DNA of 64,000 nucleotides, from positions 62,001-126,000 of the forward strand of contig NZ_LRDB01000004.1 of assembly GCF_001592935.1 (NCBI RefSeq), written 5' to 3'. Source of the stretch: Roseivirga echinicomitans. Lineage in GTDB: Bacteria > Bacteroidota > Bacteroidia > Cytophagales > Cyclobacteriaceae. The first letter of the stretch is position 1. Each line of letters begins with the position of its first letter. Under the pieces are notes generated by a model that was not told the DNA's origin, did not search any database, and saw only the letters and a program-made list of their open reading frames with translations. A program made the translations under genes and the position numbers. This document shows positions 45,181 to 54,156 of the stretch, one piece after another.

Positions 45181-48100
45181 ATGCAAGAAGGAATTTCAGG
45201 AAAAATAGCCAATCTATTCATCAACTCTAAGCTGACTGTACTGCTTATGGTGGCGCTGATGATCATTGGTGTATACAGTTCGTTTCTTATTCCGCGAGAA
45301 GAAGAACCGCAAATAATCGTACCCATGGCCGATATTATGATTGGCTACCCAGGGGCAAATCCTACGGAAATTGAAAACCGTGTAGTGAGGCCTTTGGAGA
45401 AAATCATCTCCAATATCAAAGGAGTAGAGCATGTTCACAGTATGTCGATGAATGGCCAGGCGGTGCTTATCGTTCAATTTTTTGTTGGCGAAGATGTAGA
45501 GCGTTCCTATGTGAAGCTTTACGATGAGCTCGAAAAAAACAAAGGCATGTTCCCAGAAGGCGTTTATCAGCCTTTGGTGAAAACAAGGTCCATTGACGAT
45601 GTGCCGATGTTGGGCATCACACTCTGGAGTGAAAGCTACAGTGATTTTCAACTTAGACAAATGGCCGAAGAGCTAACCACTGAGATTGAAAAAGTGAATG
45701 ATGTAGCCATAACCAGAGTAATTGGCGGACGAACCAGGCAATTAAAGATTGTGCTGGACAAAGATAAGATGGCTGAAAATGGTGTAGATCCATTGGGGAT
45801 TATCCAGATTATTCAGGCCAGTAACAGCAGTGCTCAGTCGGGCAGTTTTGTTCAAAACGATCAAGAATTTCTGATTACAACGGGTAAGTTCCTTTCTTCT
45901 GTAGAAGAGGTAGAGCGTTTGGTAGTAGGGGTGAATAAAAACTTACCCGTTTATTTAAGTCAGGTGGCCGAAATCGTAGATGGGCCTTCATCATCTAGTA
46001 ATTATGTGTCGTTTGGTTATGGTAAAGCCAACGAGGAATATGCTTCATTTCCTTCAGAATACCCAGCTATTACTATCTCTGTAGCCAAAGTGAAAGGTGC
46101 TGATGCCATGAAAGTAGCAGACAAAATCCTTAGTCAGGTGGAAGGCTTGAAAAAGAACTTGATTCCTAGCGATGTTGAAGTAGCGGTTACTAGGAACTAC
46201 GGAGAAACAGCTTCGCACAAAGTAGGCGAACTACTGTTGCACTTGGGCGTAGCCATTATAGCCGTCACGGTGTTGGTAATGCTATCCATGGGCTGGAGAG
46301 GTGGATTGGTCGTGTTTTTGTCTGTTCCACTCACTTTTGCACTTACGCTTTTCAGTTACTACATGCTGGGCTACACGCTAAACCGAATCACGCTTTTCGC
46401 CTTGGTTTTTGTGGTGGGTATTGTGGTAGATGATAGTATTATCATTGCTGAAAACATGCACAGGCACTTTAAAGCGAAGAAACTACCGTTTAAGCAAGCG
46501 GCTATTTATGCCATCAATGAAGTAGGGAACCCTACCATTTTGGCCACATTCACAGTAATTGCCGCCATTTTACCAATGGCCTTTGTGTCGGGAATGATGG
46601 GGCCGTACATGAGTCCAATGCCAATTGGAGCGTCAATTGCCATGATTCTTTCATTGTTTATTGCCTTAACCATTACTCCATATTTAGGCTACCATTTTCT
46701 TCGTGAAAAAGAAAGCGGAGAAGAGAAGGAAGAAAAAGCATACGAAACTACCTTTATTTATAAGGCCTATAAAGCCATAGAATTTCCATTCTTAGAGAGT
46801 AAAACAAAAAGATGGACACTTTTGAGTGCCACGGTGGTATTACTCTTGGGTTCAATGTACTTGTTCTACAACCAGTCGGTAGTCGTTAAAATGCTGCCTT
46901 TCGATAATAAGAATGAGTTCCAAGTGGTAGTCGATATGCCAGAAGGCACCACCTTGGAGCGTACCGCGGCAGTTACCCAAGAAATTGCACAATACTTATC
47001 GGGTGTGCCCGAAGTGATCAGTTACCAGAACTACATTGGTAGCTCGGCACCCATCACTTTTAATGGTTTGGTGAGGCATTACGATTTACGCGGGGGAAGC
47101 AATATGGCCGACATCCAAGTAAATCTGTTGCATAAAGCTGATCGTGACTTGTCTAGTCATGACATTACCAAAATGCTTCGACCAGATATTCAGGCCATAG
47201 CCGCCAAGCATAATGCAAATGTGAAACTCGTAGAAGTGCCACCTGGCCCACCAGTACTTTCAACCTTAGTGACGGAGATTTATGGGCCTGATTATAATGA
47301 ACAAATCAAGCTGGCTGCGCAGGTAAAAAACCTTCTGTTGAATACACAAGATGTGGTGGATGTGGATTGGAATGTGGAGGAAGGACAGACAGAATATAAC
47401 CTAGTGGTGGACAGCGAAAAAGCCATGATGCATGGTGTAGTTCCTCAGCAAGTTGTGGGGAGTATCACTTACCTCATGCAAGAATATCCGGTGTCGAATT
47501 TCTATGACCAAGATTCCAATAACCCTGTGGGTATTGTACTTGCCTTAGATGATAAAGATAAATCTAGTCTGCAAGATATTCAGGGCCTTAAAATCAAAGG
47601 TCAGCAAGGAGACTTGGTTACTGTTGGCGATTTAGTCACGGTAAGAAAAGACACCCTCCAACCTACAATTTATCACAAAGACCAGAAGCGCGTGGTGTAT
47701 GTGTTGGCCGATATGGCTGGAGACTTAGAGAGTCCTGCATACGCCATTTTAGGCATGACCGAGCAGATTCAAAACTTGACTGTGCCGAAAGGCTACTCTG
47801 TTAACGAAATGTACATGGGCCAACCTGAGGATGAATCAGACTATACTGTGAAATGGGATGGAGAATGGCAAATCACCATGGAAGTCTTTAGAGACTTAGG
47901 AACTGCCTTTTTGGTCGTGATAGTGATCATTTACATGCTGATTGTTGGCTGGTTCCAAAACTTTAAAACACCAATTGTAATGATGATCGCCATACCGCTT
48001 TCGTTGGTGGGGATTGTATTAGGTCACTGGGTGCTTGGGGCGTTCTTCACCGCTACATCATTTATCGGAATGATTGCTTTGGCTGGAATCATGGTAAGAA

Positions 48101-48387
48101 ATTCGGTGCTGTTGATCGACTTTATAGAGATTAGATTGAACGAAGGAGCTTCTATAAAACAAGCCATCGTGGATGCCGGTGCGGTACGTACCAAACCCAT
48201 TCTACTCACCACTGGTGCGGTAGTGATTGGTGCATCCATCATCCTGTTCGATCCTATATTTCAGGGACTGGCCATTTCATTGGTAGCAGGGGCAATTGTT
48301 TCCACTTTACTTACCCTGATTGTTGTTCCGCTCATTTACTATATGACCGAACGAAAAAAGTGGGAAGGTAAATCATCAAACCATTAA
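45181..48387 (+). CDS. RND-superfamily efflux pump (AcrB/HAE-like)
   Basis: A 1068-residue inner-membrane pump with 12 predicted helices, two large periplasmic loops, and the proton-relay aspartates D417/D418 in FVVGIVVDDSIIIAEN in helix 4. A PGANPTEIENRVVRPLEKII motif at the start is typical of AcrB-type proteins. It exports small molecules with the adaptor and TolC genes before it. Substrates cannot be predicted, but the genes for a Crp/Fnr regulator and rhodaneses nearby suggest a redox or sulfur-related stress setting. Confidence 0.93.
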   Translation: MQEGISGKIANLFINSKLTVLLMVALMIIGVYSSFLIPREEEPQIIVPMADIMIGYPGANPTEIENRVVRPLEKIISNIKGVEHVHSMSMNGQAVLIVQFFVGEDVERSYVKLYDELEKNKGMFPEGVYQPLVKTRSIDDVPMLGITLWSESYSDFQLRQMAEELTTEIEKVNDVAITRVIGGRTRQLKIVLDKDKMAENGVDPLGIIQIIQASNSSAQSGSFVQNDQEFLITTGKFLSSVEEVERLVVGVNKNLPVYLSQVAEIVDGPSSSSNYVSFGYGKANEEYASFPSEYPAITISVAKVKGADAMKVADKILSQVEGLKKNLIPSDVEVAVTRNYGETASHKVGELLLHLGVAIIAVTVLVMLSMGWRGGLVVFLSVPLTFALTLFSYYMLGYTLNRITLFALVFVVGIVVDDSIIIAENMHRHFKAKKLPFKQAAIYAINEVGNPTILATFTVIAAILPMAFVSGMMGPYMSPMPIGASIAMILSLFIALTITPYLGYHFLREKESGEEKEEKAYETTFIYKAYKAIEFPFLESKTKRWTLLSATVVLLLGSMYLFYNQSVVVKMLPFDNKNEFQVVVDMPEGTTLERTAAVTQEIAQYLSGVPEVISYQNYIGSSAPITFNGLVRHYDLRGGSNMADIQVNLLHKADRDLSSHDITKMLRPDIQAIAAKHNANVKLVEVPPGPPVLSTLVTEIYGPDYNEQIKLAAQVKNLLLNTQDVVDVDWNVEEGQTEYNLVVDSEKAMMHGVVPQQVVGSITYLMQEYPVSNFYDQDSNNPVGIVLALDDKDKSSLQDIQGLKIKGQQGDLVTVGDLVTVRKDTLQPTIYHKDQKRVVYVLADMAGDLESPAYAILGMTEQIQNLTVPKGYSVNEMYMGQPEDESDYTVKWDGEWQITMEVFRDLGTAFLVVIVIIYMLIVGWFQNFKTPIVMMIAIPLSLVGIVLGHWVLGAFFTATSFIGMIALAGIMVRNSVLLIDFIEIRLNEGASIKQAIVDAGAVRTKPILLTTGAVVIGASIILFDPIFQGLAISLVAGAIVSTLLTLIVVPLIYYMTERKKWEGKSSNH

Positions 48388-48397
48388 CCATACGATC

Positions 48398-48709
48398 ATG
48401 GAATTATTAATTATAACAGCTGCTAGGGCTTTTGAAAAAGACATCAAAGGCTTATTGAAAAAATCGGGAGTAAAAACCTTCTCTTATATGGATGTAACTG
48501 GTTATAAAGACCAGGAAGGTGAATCCATGTCTGCCAATTGGTTTGCTTCAAGCATTGGAGAACGGCAATCTGTTTTGTTCTATGCCTTTGTTCCAACATT
48601 TACGGTGGACGAGGTCATGTTGCAGATCAGAAACCTAAATGAAAGCCAAGAATCAGAGTCGAAAATTCATGTGGCGGTAATGGACATTAAAAGAATGAAT
48701 AACATTTAA
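48398..48709 (+). CDS. PII-like (ferredoxin-fold) small protein of efflux operon
   Basis: A 103-residue soluble protein. The strand order and the ending ESKIHVAVMDIKRMNNI fit the PII/GlnB-like fold, but the T-loop lacks the GlnB uridylylation pattern. Similar PII-like proteins occur beside RND or heavy-metal pumps. It may bind a small ligand or metal and act on the pump; this is inferred from position (10 bases after the pump gene). Confidence 0.65.
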   Translation: MELLIITAARAFEKDIKGLLKKSGVKTFSYMDVTGYKDQEGESMSANWFASSIGERQSVLFYAFVPTFTVDEVMLQIRNLNESQESESKIHVAVMDIKRMNNI

Positions 48710-48720
48710 TACGGAAGACT

Positions 48721-48924
48721 ATGATAACAAAAGTAAAACATGGCATTGCAGGTGCCTTCATCTTAATAAGCCTATTACTATCCATTTATGTGAATCAAAA
48801 TTGGTTGTGGTTTACTGCTTTCGTAGGTGCTAATTTGCTTCAATCATCATTGACCAATTGGTGTTTGATGGACATTATTCTGAAGAAGTTTGGTTTAAGA
48901 GACTCAGCAAAAACTTGCTGCTAA
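48721..48924 (+). CDS. DUF2892-family small membrane protein
   Basis: A 67-residue protein with two helices (GIAGAFILISLLLSIYVN and WLWFTAFVGANLLQSS) and the pattern LTNWCLMDIILKKFG typical of the YgaP-type membrane module, plus a terminal CC. In other bacteria the same module is fused to rhodanese; here separate rhodanese genes lie 1.1 kb downstream. It is probably the inner-membrane part of a persulfide-handling system. Confidence 0.8.
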   Translation: MITKVKHGIAGAFILISLLLSIYVNQNWLWFTAFVGANLLQSSLTNWCLMDIILKKFGLRDSAKTCC

Positions 48925-49035
48925 AAACAGTAATTTTTATTGAAAACGAGTTGATTCATTTGTCTTATGCCTCACAATTTTCGGGTTTTCGCCTTATCTT
49001 TAAATCAGCAGATAGCTGATTTATTGAATGACGAT

Positions 49036-49665
49036 ATGAATGAACTTTTAGATAAGATGTTGGCCAATTCTGGTCTTGAAGAGAAGCTTGCAGATGAAAT
49101 TAGGACTGCAGGCAGACTAAAGAAAGTAAAGGCTGGAGAACTGATCTTTGGTTCTGACGAACGTGGTGGAGGAATGCCCATCGTTTTGCAAGGTTTGCTT
49201 AAGGTGATGCGCCAAGACGAACACCATAATGAAGTATTTCTTTACTATTTAGAAGGAGGAGAGACTTGTGCAATGTCCATTGCTTGCTGCTTGGAGGGTC
49301 GGAATACAGGCTTTCATGTAATGGCCGAAGAAGACTCCATCGTTTGGATGATTCCGAATAGCTATTTAGATGCATGGATGGTGAAATATTTGAGTTTTAG
49401 AAAGTTTGTTTTTAGCTCTTATCAAACTCGTTTTGATGAATTGCTTACCACTATCGATAGTGTAGTTTTTCATAACATGGATGAAAGGCTTTTGAAATAT
49501 TTATTAGATACACAGCAGGCCACGGGCACTTTCAAAATTCAGAAAACGCACCAGCAAATTGCCAATGAGTTAAACACCTCCAGGGTAGTGGTATCTAGGT
49601 TGTTGAAAGGTTTGGAGGCTGATGGTAAGATTGAGCTGCATAGAAACTGTATAGAAATATTGTAA
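49036..49665 (+). CDS. Crp/Fnr-family transcription regulator
   Basis: A 209-residue regulator. I chose ATG 49036 (MNELLDKMLANSG) because a TATCTTTA -7-like box lies at about 48994; an ATG at 48967 would add 23 residues. Residues ~20-130 are the cyclic-nucleotide-type beta barrel (GELIFGSDERGGGMPIVLQG; EGGETCAMSIACCLEGRN with three Cys); ~135-209 is the Crp winged helix (HQQIANELNTSRVVVSRLLK). The cysteine-rich barrel loop could sense redox or sulfur species. It probably activates the TGTAACAA promoters at 42683 and 49955. Confidence 0.9.
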   Translation: MNELLDKMLANSGLEEKLADEIRTAGRLKKVKAGELIFGSDERGGGMPIVLQGLLKVMRQDEHHNEVFLYYLEGGETCAMSIACCLEGRNTGFHVMAEEDSIVWMIPNSYLDAWMVKYLSFRKFVFSSYQTRFDELLTTIDSVVFHNMDERLLKYLLDTQQATGTFKIQKTHQQIANELNTSRVVVSRLLKGLEADGKIELHRNCIEIL

Positions 49666-49679
49666 ACGAAGGTTTATTC

Positions 49680-49931
49680 ATGGGAAAAGGTCAGCACAAC
49701 GGAACAGAAAAAAGTGGGAAAGGGAATCTTAAGTTGGCCATTCTTTTGGCGCTAACCCTCGGCTTAGCACCTTTCACGCCAGAACCTCATATCTTGGGTA
49801 AAATAAAATGGGTAATGGGGGGCGCCAATGGAATGCAAGTCATGGATTACTTTGATTTGGTTTTGCATGGTACCCCTTGGGTGTATTTGATCTTTGAGTT
49901 GATCAGGTATTTTAGAAAAATACCGCGGTAA
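49680..49931 (+). CDS. Small membrane-associated protein with conserved PEPH/WVxGGAxGM motif
   Basis: An 83-residue protein, 14 bases after the Crp/Fnr gene. It has one hydrophobic helix (LKLAILLALTLGLAPF), then PEPHILGKIKWVMGGANGM and a short second helix-like stretch. I recall no named family, but the pattern (GLAPFxPEPH, WVxGGAxGM) looks strongly conserved and not like a random frame. The role is unknown; the operon context suggests work with DUF2892 and rhodanese. Confidence 0.65.
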   Translation: MGKGQHNGTEKSGKGNLKLAILLALTLGLAPFTPEPHILGKIKWVMGGANGMQVMDYFDLVLHGTPWVYLIFELIRYFRKIPR

Positions 49932-49954
49932 ATTTCACCATTGCCTTCCCGTTC

Positions 49955-49999
49955 TGTAACAAATGTAACTAAGCCCAAGGGCTAAAGATTGTACATTTG
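49955..49999 (+). promoter_or_regulatory. Crp/Fnr-type operator and promoter of the rhodanese operon
   Basis: TGTAACAAATGTAACTAA (49955-49972) matches the tolC operator at 12-13 of 18 positions, with arms GTAAC-N4-GTAAC. Twenty positions later begins TACATTTG (49992-49999), a perfect TAnnTTTG box, before the ATG at 50037. Confidence 0.65.
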
Positions 50000-50036
50000 T
50001 TTCATTGAGAATAAGCGTTAGATAAAACAAGAAGAA

Positions 50037-50321
50037 ATGAATATTGAAGAATTAGTAAACCAGGGCAAAGCTAGTATAGTGGATGTACGTTCACCAGAAG
50101 AATTTAGGGGAGGACACGTAGCCAATTCGGTGAATATTCCTTTGCAGGAAATACCGCAACGCATTGAAGAACTTAAAGCCATGAAAATGCCTTTGGTATT
50201 GTGTTGTGCGTCTGGAAACCGTAGCGGACAAGCAGAGCAGTTTCTGTCGGGTTATGGCATTCAATGTTATAATGGAGGAAGTTGGTTGGATGTGAATTAT
50301 GTTCAGTCTAAAACCGTTTAA
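50037..50321 (+). CDS. Single-domain rhodanese
   Basis: A 94-residue cytoplasmic sulfurtransferase. The sequence has the usual IVDVRSPEEFRGGHVAN and the active loop C57-A-S-G-N-R62 in VLCCASGNRSG. It transfers or relays sulfane sulfur. The second rhodanese starts 5 bases later; the operon lies under a Crp/Fnr-type promoter. Confidence 0.93.
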   Translation: MNIEELVNQGKASIVDVRSPEEFRGGHVANSVNIPLQEIPQRIEELKAMKMPLVLCCASGNRSGQAEQFLSGYGIQCYNGGSWLDVNYVQSKTV

Positions 50322-50326
50322 GCCTT

Positions 50327-50644
50327 ATGTTAGATAGTTTAAAAAGATTGTTCGGTTTAGGACCAAAAGTCGATTTTAAGGAACTTGTTCAGCAGGGAGC
50401 TGTTGTTTTAGATGTACGCTCGAAGGGCGAATACACAGGTGGTCATATCAAGGGGTCGATGAATATTTCAGTCGATGCTTTGGGTTCGAATTTAAGCAGG
50501 TTGAAGAACAAAGATAAGCCTATAATTACCTGTTGTGCTTCGGGAATGAGAAGTGCTTCGGCCAAGAATATGTTGAAAGCCAATGGTTATACGCAAGTGT
50601 ATAATGGAGGTGGCTGGGCGAGCCTTCAGCAAAAAATTAGATAG
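50327..50644 (+). CDS. Single-domain rhodanese, second copy
   Basis: A 105-residue sulfurtransferase with a 15-residue N-terminal extension (MLDSLKRLFGLGPKV). VLDVRSKGEYTGGHIKGSMN and active loop C70-A-S-G-M-R75. The two rhodaneses are clearly related and coupled; Dps follows after 18 bases. Confidence 0.93.
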   Translation: MLDSLKRLFGLGPKVDFKELVQQGAVVLDVRSKGEYTGGHIKGSMNISVDALGSNLSRLKNKDKPIITCCASGMRSASAKNMLKANGYTQVYNGGGWASLQQKIR

Positions 50645-50662
50645 ATATAAAACCTAGAAATT

Positions 50663-51139
50663 ATGGACAACACAAACGCAATTGGAATTGAAAGTGTTAA
50701 GGCTGAAAAACTGGCTGAAAAGCTAAATGAGTTATTGGCCAATTACTCAATTTTTTATCAAAATACACGTGGTGCGCATTGGAACATCAAAGGCGAGAAG
50801 TTCTTTGAGCTTCATGTGAAATTCGAAGAGCTTTACAACGATTTAATACTTAAGATTGATGAGTTGGCAGAAAGAATCTTAACTTTGGGATTTACACCCG
50901 AACACAATTATTCAAAGTATGCGGCTGGCTCATCCATTAAAGAAAGTAGCGAAGTAACCAATGGGATAAGGGCAGTGGAGAATATTTTAAACTCCTTTAA
51001 AATGGTTATCATGCTTCAGCGCGAAATTCTTGTTTTGTCGGCTGACGCAGATGATGAAGGAACAAACGCTTTAATGAGTGATTATATCCGTGAACAAGAA
51101 AAATTAGTTTGGATGTACTCTTCTTTCTTGAACCGTTAA
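50663..51139 (+). CDS. dps: Dps-type ferritin-like protein
   Basis: A 158-residue four-helix protein. The Dps ferroxidase pattern is complete: H39 in GAHWNIKG, H51, D66 and E70 in KIDELAERI. It stores iron and protects DNA from peroxide. It ends the rhodanese operon, before a strong terminator, in line with an oxidative-stress theme. Confidence 0.9.
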   Translation: MDNTNAIGIESVKAEKLAEKLNELLANYSIFYQNTRGAHWNIKGEKFFELHVKFEELYNDLILKIDELAERILTLGFTPEHNYSKYAAGSSIKESSEVTNGIRAVENILNSFKMVIMLQREILVLSADADDEGTNALMSDYIREQEKLVWMYSSFLNR

Positions 51140-51161
51140 GAATGGTATAGAACGAAAAAGC

Positions 51162-51204
51162 AAAAGACTCCCTGATATCAAACGCTTTCAGGGAGTCTTT
51201 TTTT
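51162..51204 (+). terminator. Terminator after the rhodanese-dps operon
   Basis: AAAAGACTCCCTG ... CAGGGAGTCTTTT forms a 13-bp stem around ~14 loop bases, followed by T's. It lies 23 bases past the dps stop and may also serve the convergent gene at 51222. Confidence 0.9.
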
Positions 51205-51221
51205 GTGCCACACTGACAGTG

Positions 51222-51851
51222 TTACTTATTGCTAAGGAGCGTCACTTTTCTGATCTCAAGCTTTCTCAACTTGTCCTGAATAAAAGTCGTAAACTCAAAT
51301 TGAGTAATAGGGTCAACTTGTAGTTCCATCGTTACTTGACTTGGTTCAACGCCCTTGTCTTTCAATCGATTGATTTCATCAAATAATACAGTATCAAAAC
51401 TTGCCATTGGTAAATGTTCACCTTTAAAATCTACGGTTCTATTTGCCTTAATATGCAGCTTGATTTTGGTGTATTCTTCAGAAAATAGTTGATAGTAGGT
51501 GAACAAAGCAATATTGGCTTGGTCGTCTATAGAGGCGTCTAGAATTTTTTGCTGTGCCTTCCAGTTTTTTATCGTTTTTGCATCTACATACTTGTCAATC
51601 CCAAATTCCGCAGGGCTCACATTCTCTAAGGCTGAAAGCTTATCGTAAATCAAGTCTGGCTTCGATAAATCAGCTGTTATTAGAATCCCTTTCTGCACCA
51701 ATAGGGCTGAGAAGTTTTTGATAACTTCAGGTACATTAACCGACTTATCCTTATAAACTTCATTCAGTTTAAAAGTTAATGGAATTGACTTTTGAGCAAT
51801 TACAAATACGAGAAGGATAGCTAGGAGGCTTAGGAGAATCGACTTTTTCAT
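51222..51851 (-). CDS. Membrane-anchored protein, weakly ExbD-like
   Basis: A 209-residue protein with a single N-terminal hydrophobic helix (MKKSILLSLLAILLVFVIA), so it is either exported or membrane-anchored. The last ~70 residues (IKANRTVDFKGEHLPMASFD; TTFIQDKLRKLEIRKVTLLS) resemble the periplasmic domain of ExbD/TolR in strand-helix order, but the key ExbD membrane Asp is missing and no ExbB is near. Function unknown. Confidence 0.55.
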   Translation of the reverse strand: MKKSILLSLLAILLVFVIAQKSIPLTFKLNEVYKDKSVNVPEVIKNFSALLVQKGILITADLSKPDLIYDKLSALENVSPAEFGIDKYVDAKTIKNWKAQQKILDASIDDQANIALFTYYQLFSEEYTKIKLHIKANRTVDFKGEHLPMASFDTVLFDEINRLKDKGVEPSQVTMELQVDPITQFEFTTFIQDKLRKLEIRKVTLLSNK

Positions 51852-51963
51852 TATAAGGTTAGTTAATTAACTATTTTAATAGTTGAAAGTAGTGAATATT
51901 CTTAATCTTCCAAAGCATTAAAAAGATGCAATATCAATCTCTTCCATTCTTAATGAAGTTGAT

Positions 51964-52998
51964 TTAGTAATATTTCTTCTTCAGCCAAAAGGAAACCCGA
52001 ACCAATAGAATCAGTGCAGGCACTTCCACCAAAGGGCCAACAACTCCAGCAAATGCTTGTCCTGAGTTCAGTCCGAAGACAGCAATGGCTACTGCTATGG
52101 CCAGCTCGAAATTATTACCAGCTGCCGTAAACGAAATGGCTGCATTCTTATCGTATTCGGCTCCCATGGCTTTACTGAAGAAGAAACCGATAATAAACAT
52201 GAGAGTAAAATAGATCAGTAATGGAACAGCAATCACCAAAACGTCCATAGGAATCTCAACGATCAATTCACCTTTGAGCGAGAACATTACCACGATGGTA
52301 AAGAGCAAGGCAATTAAGGTCAATGGCGAAATGGTTGGGATAAACTTGGTAGTATACCAATGCTCACCTTTGAGCTTTACCAAAATCAACCGACTTAACA
52401 TTCCAGCTAAAAAGGGGATGCCCAAATAGATGGCAACACTTTCTGCAATGGTCACAATCGAGATGTCGACAATCGCACCTTCGAAACCAAAGTAGGGTGG
52501 AAGCACGGTAATGAAGAGCCATGCGTAAAAGCTATAAGCAAACACTTGGAAGATACTGTTCAATGCCACCAAACCAGCTCCGTATTCGCTACTGCCTTCG
52601 GCCAAATCGTTCCAAACTAACACCATGGCAATACATCGTGCTAAGCCAATCAAAATCAAACCAACCATGTATTCAGGGTAATCCTGAAGGAAGGTAATGG
52701 CCAAAATGAACATTAAAACAGGACCTACAATCCAGTTCAAAATCAAGGATATTGAAAGGATTTTTACATTCTTAAAAACCTTGGGTAGTAATCCATAATT
52801 CACTTTCGCCAATGGCGGGTACATCATCAAAATCAGTCCGATCGCAATTGGGATATTGGTCGATCCGCTGCTGTAGGAATTAATGACTTCCGGAATTGAG
52901 GGAACAAAATAACCCATTGCTACGCCTATCCCCATGGCAATAAAAATCCAGAGGGTGAGGTAGCTGTCTAGAAAGCCTAGTTTTTTTGGTTGACTCAT
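51964..52998 (-). CDS. acr3: Acr3-family arsenite efflux permease
   Basis: A 344-residue inner-membrane protein with 10 predicted helices. It matches Acr3: [19 protein letters not shown] at the start, [14 protein letters not shown] with the conserved Cys of helix 4, and [20 protein letters not shown] in helix 9. It extrudes As(III). The start overlaps the reductase stop by 4 bases. Last gene of the ars operon. Confidence 0.95.
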   Translation of the reverse strand: MSQPKKLGFLDSYLTLWIFIAMGIGVAMGYFVPSIPEVINSYSSGSTNIPIAIGLILMMYPPLAKVNYGLLPKVFKNVKILSISLILNWIVGPVLMFILAITFLQDYPEYMVGLILIGLARCIAMVLVWNDLAEGSSEYGAGLVALNSIFQVFAYSFYAWLFITVLPPYFGFEGAIVDISIVTIAESVAIYLGIPFLAGMLSRLILVKLKGEHWYTTKFIPTISPLTLIALLFTIVVMFSLKGELIVEIPMDVLVIAVPLLIYFTLMFIIGFFFSKAMGAEYDKNAAISFTAAGNNFELAIAVAIAVFGLNSGQAFAGVVGPLVEVPALILLVRVSFWLKKKYY

Positions 52999-53627
52999 GA
53001 TTTTTCGATTTGTGAGAAAATGTAAAACATCTCGGTGGCTATTTGTCGACTGCGCTCTGCGTATTTAGCGGCTTCTTCCGAAGTGCCATCGTACAGTTTG
53101 GGGTCGTCATACTTCACTGGAATACGCTTTTCTGCTCCAGCAATAAACGGACAGTTGGCATCGGCATCTGAGCAAGTCATAATCGCTGCGAAGCCTTCAG
53201 TTGGATTAATGGCCTCGTCAAATTTTTTGGAGAACATCTCCAATGGCGCATGGTTTTCAGAAAAAGTAAGACTCACCTTAGGATTGCTTTCTCCTTCCAA
53301 TTCGGCTTTAAAACCATTGTTGATCAACGCATTGATCGCGCTTTCATTAAAGGCGGTAACTTCTACACCACCAGAAAAACTGTCAATATCAATTTCAAAA
53401 TAAACCGACATGGCTTTTGCCCAAGCTTGCGTTAGTTGACTCCTGCGCGAGTTGTGGGTGCAAATAAAATTGAGTTTTGCCACTTCATTATTGTCATGTT
53501 TACCCTGAATGTAGTTAATCAAGGGTTGAAGAACAGCTTTGCGTTCTGGTGAAATAAGATCTACCGAAATTGAAGAAGTGAAGTCTTCAAGAATCGGTAG
53601 AAGTTGTGTGATGGGATTCTTTGTCAT
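52995..53627 (-). CDS. arsC: Low-molecular-weight phosphatase-type arsenate reductase
   Basis: A 210-residue cytoplasmic enzyme. The P-loop is C56-T-H-N-S-R-R62 (CX5R) in [17 protein letters not shown], the LMW-PTP fold used by thioredoxin-type ArsC. Other cysteines that could carry the disulfide relay sit in [12 protein letters not shown]. An N-terminal ~45-residue extension is unlike B. subtilis ArsC but common in Bacteroidota. Reduces As(V) to As(III) for Acr3, encoded next. Confidence 0.9.
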   Translation of the reverse strand: MTKNPITQLLPILEDFTSSISVDLISPERKAVLQPLINYIQGKHDNNEVAKLNFICTHNSRRSQLTQAWAKAMSVYFEIDIDSFSGGVEVTAFNESAINALINNGFKAELEGESNPKVSLTFSENHAPLEMFSKKFDEAINPTEGFAAIMTCSDADANCPFIAGAEKRIPVKYDDPKLYDGTSEEAAKYAERSRQIATEMFYIFSQIEKS

Positions 53628-53646
53628 GATTAGGTTGATTTATGGA

Positions 53647-54114
53647 TTAGCAGCATCCACCACCCGGTGTGCATGCTCCAGCAGTTTGAACTTCGCTTAG
53701 TTTGACTTTTGGCTTTTCAGCAGGAATACCACATTTGTCCATTGCCAAGCAAGCAGTTTGTTTTGTAGTCAAAAGGAAGTTAGTGCCATTGAAGTCTAAG
53801 CCATACTTGCCAATAGTAGCACCTTGATATTCCACCTCAATTTCTAAATCCTTCAAGCCAAGAATTCTCTCTGAAAGCTCAATAATATGAACTAGTTTTT
53901 CTGGGTGAAGTCTGTGATCATAGTCATTGGCTTCCCAAAGTTGAAAATTGGCTACTTCTTCAGTTCTTACTGTGCCACCACAATCAATGAAATGTTTGCT
54001 GACTTGTCCGACCTCTGTTACGTGAAAGTGACTCGGAACTAAGCTGCCATCAGGCAATTCAAAAGCGATTTGATCTAAGGCGCTGAGGTGATTTTTGATT
54101 TCTGAGATTTTCAT
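53647..54114 (-). CDS. DUF6428-family protein of ars operon
   Basis: A 155-residue cytoplasmic protein, common in Bacteroidota ars operons. It shows DGSLVPSHFHVTEVG and DCGGTVRTEEVANFQLW, and a C-terminal tail with cysteines (AGACTPGGGCC) that could bind As(III). It has its own copy of the TTGCAATRTTACGAT element 12 bases upstream. The function is unknown; a metalloid-binding role is inferred. Confidence 0.75.
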   Translation of the reverse strand: MKISEIKNHLSALDQIAFELPDGSLVPSHFHVTEVGQVSKHFIDCGGTVRTEEVANFQLWEANDYDHRLHPEKLVHIIELSERILGLKDLEIEVEYQGATIGKYGLDFNGTNFLLTTKQTACLAMDKCGIPAEKPKVKLSEVQTAGACTPGGGCC

Positions 54115-54125
54115 AATATTATTTA

Positions 54126-54140
54126 TTGCAATGTTACGAT
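54126..54140 (-). promoter_or_regulatory. Candidate ArsR operator, copy 2
   Basis: TTGCAATGTTACGAT (plus-strand reading) lies 12 bases before the start at 54114 and differs by one base from the copy before arsR (54507-54521). Contains the palindrome ATTGCAAT. Confidence 0.55.
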
Positions 54141-54156
54141 TGATAAAAACTATTTT

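Noticed and set aside
51222-51851. Firm ExbD/TolR assignment
   Set aside because: Only the C-terminal strand-helix pattern fits; the membrane Asp and an ExbB partner are missing.
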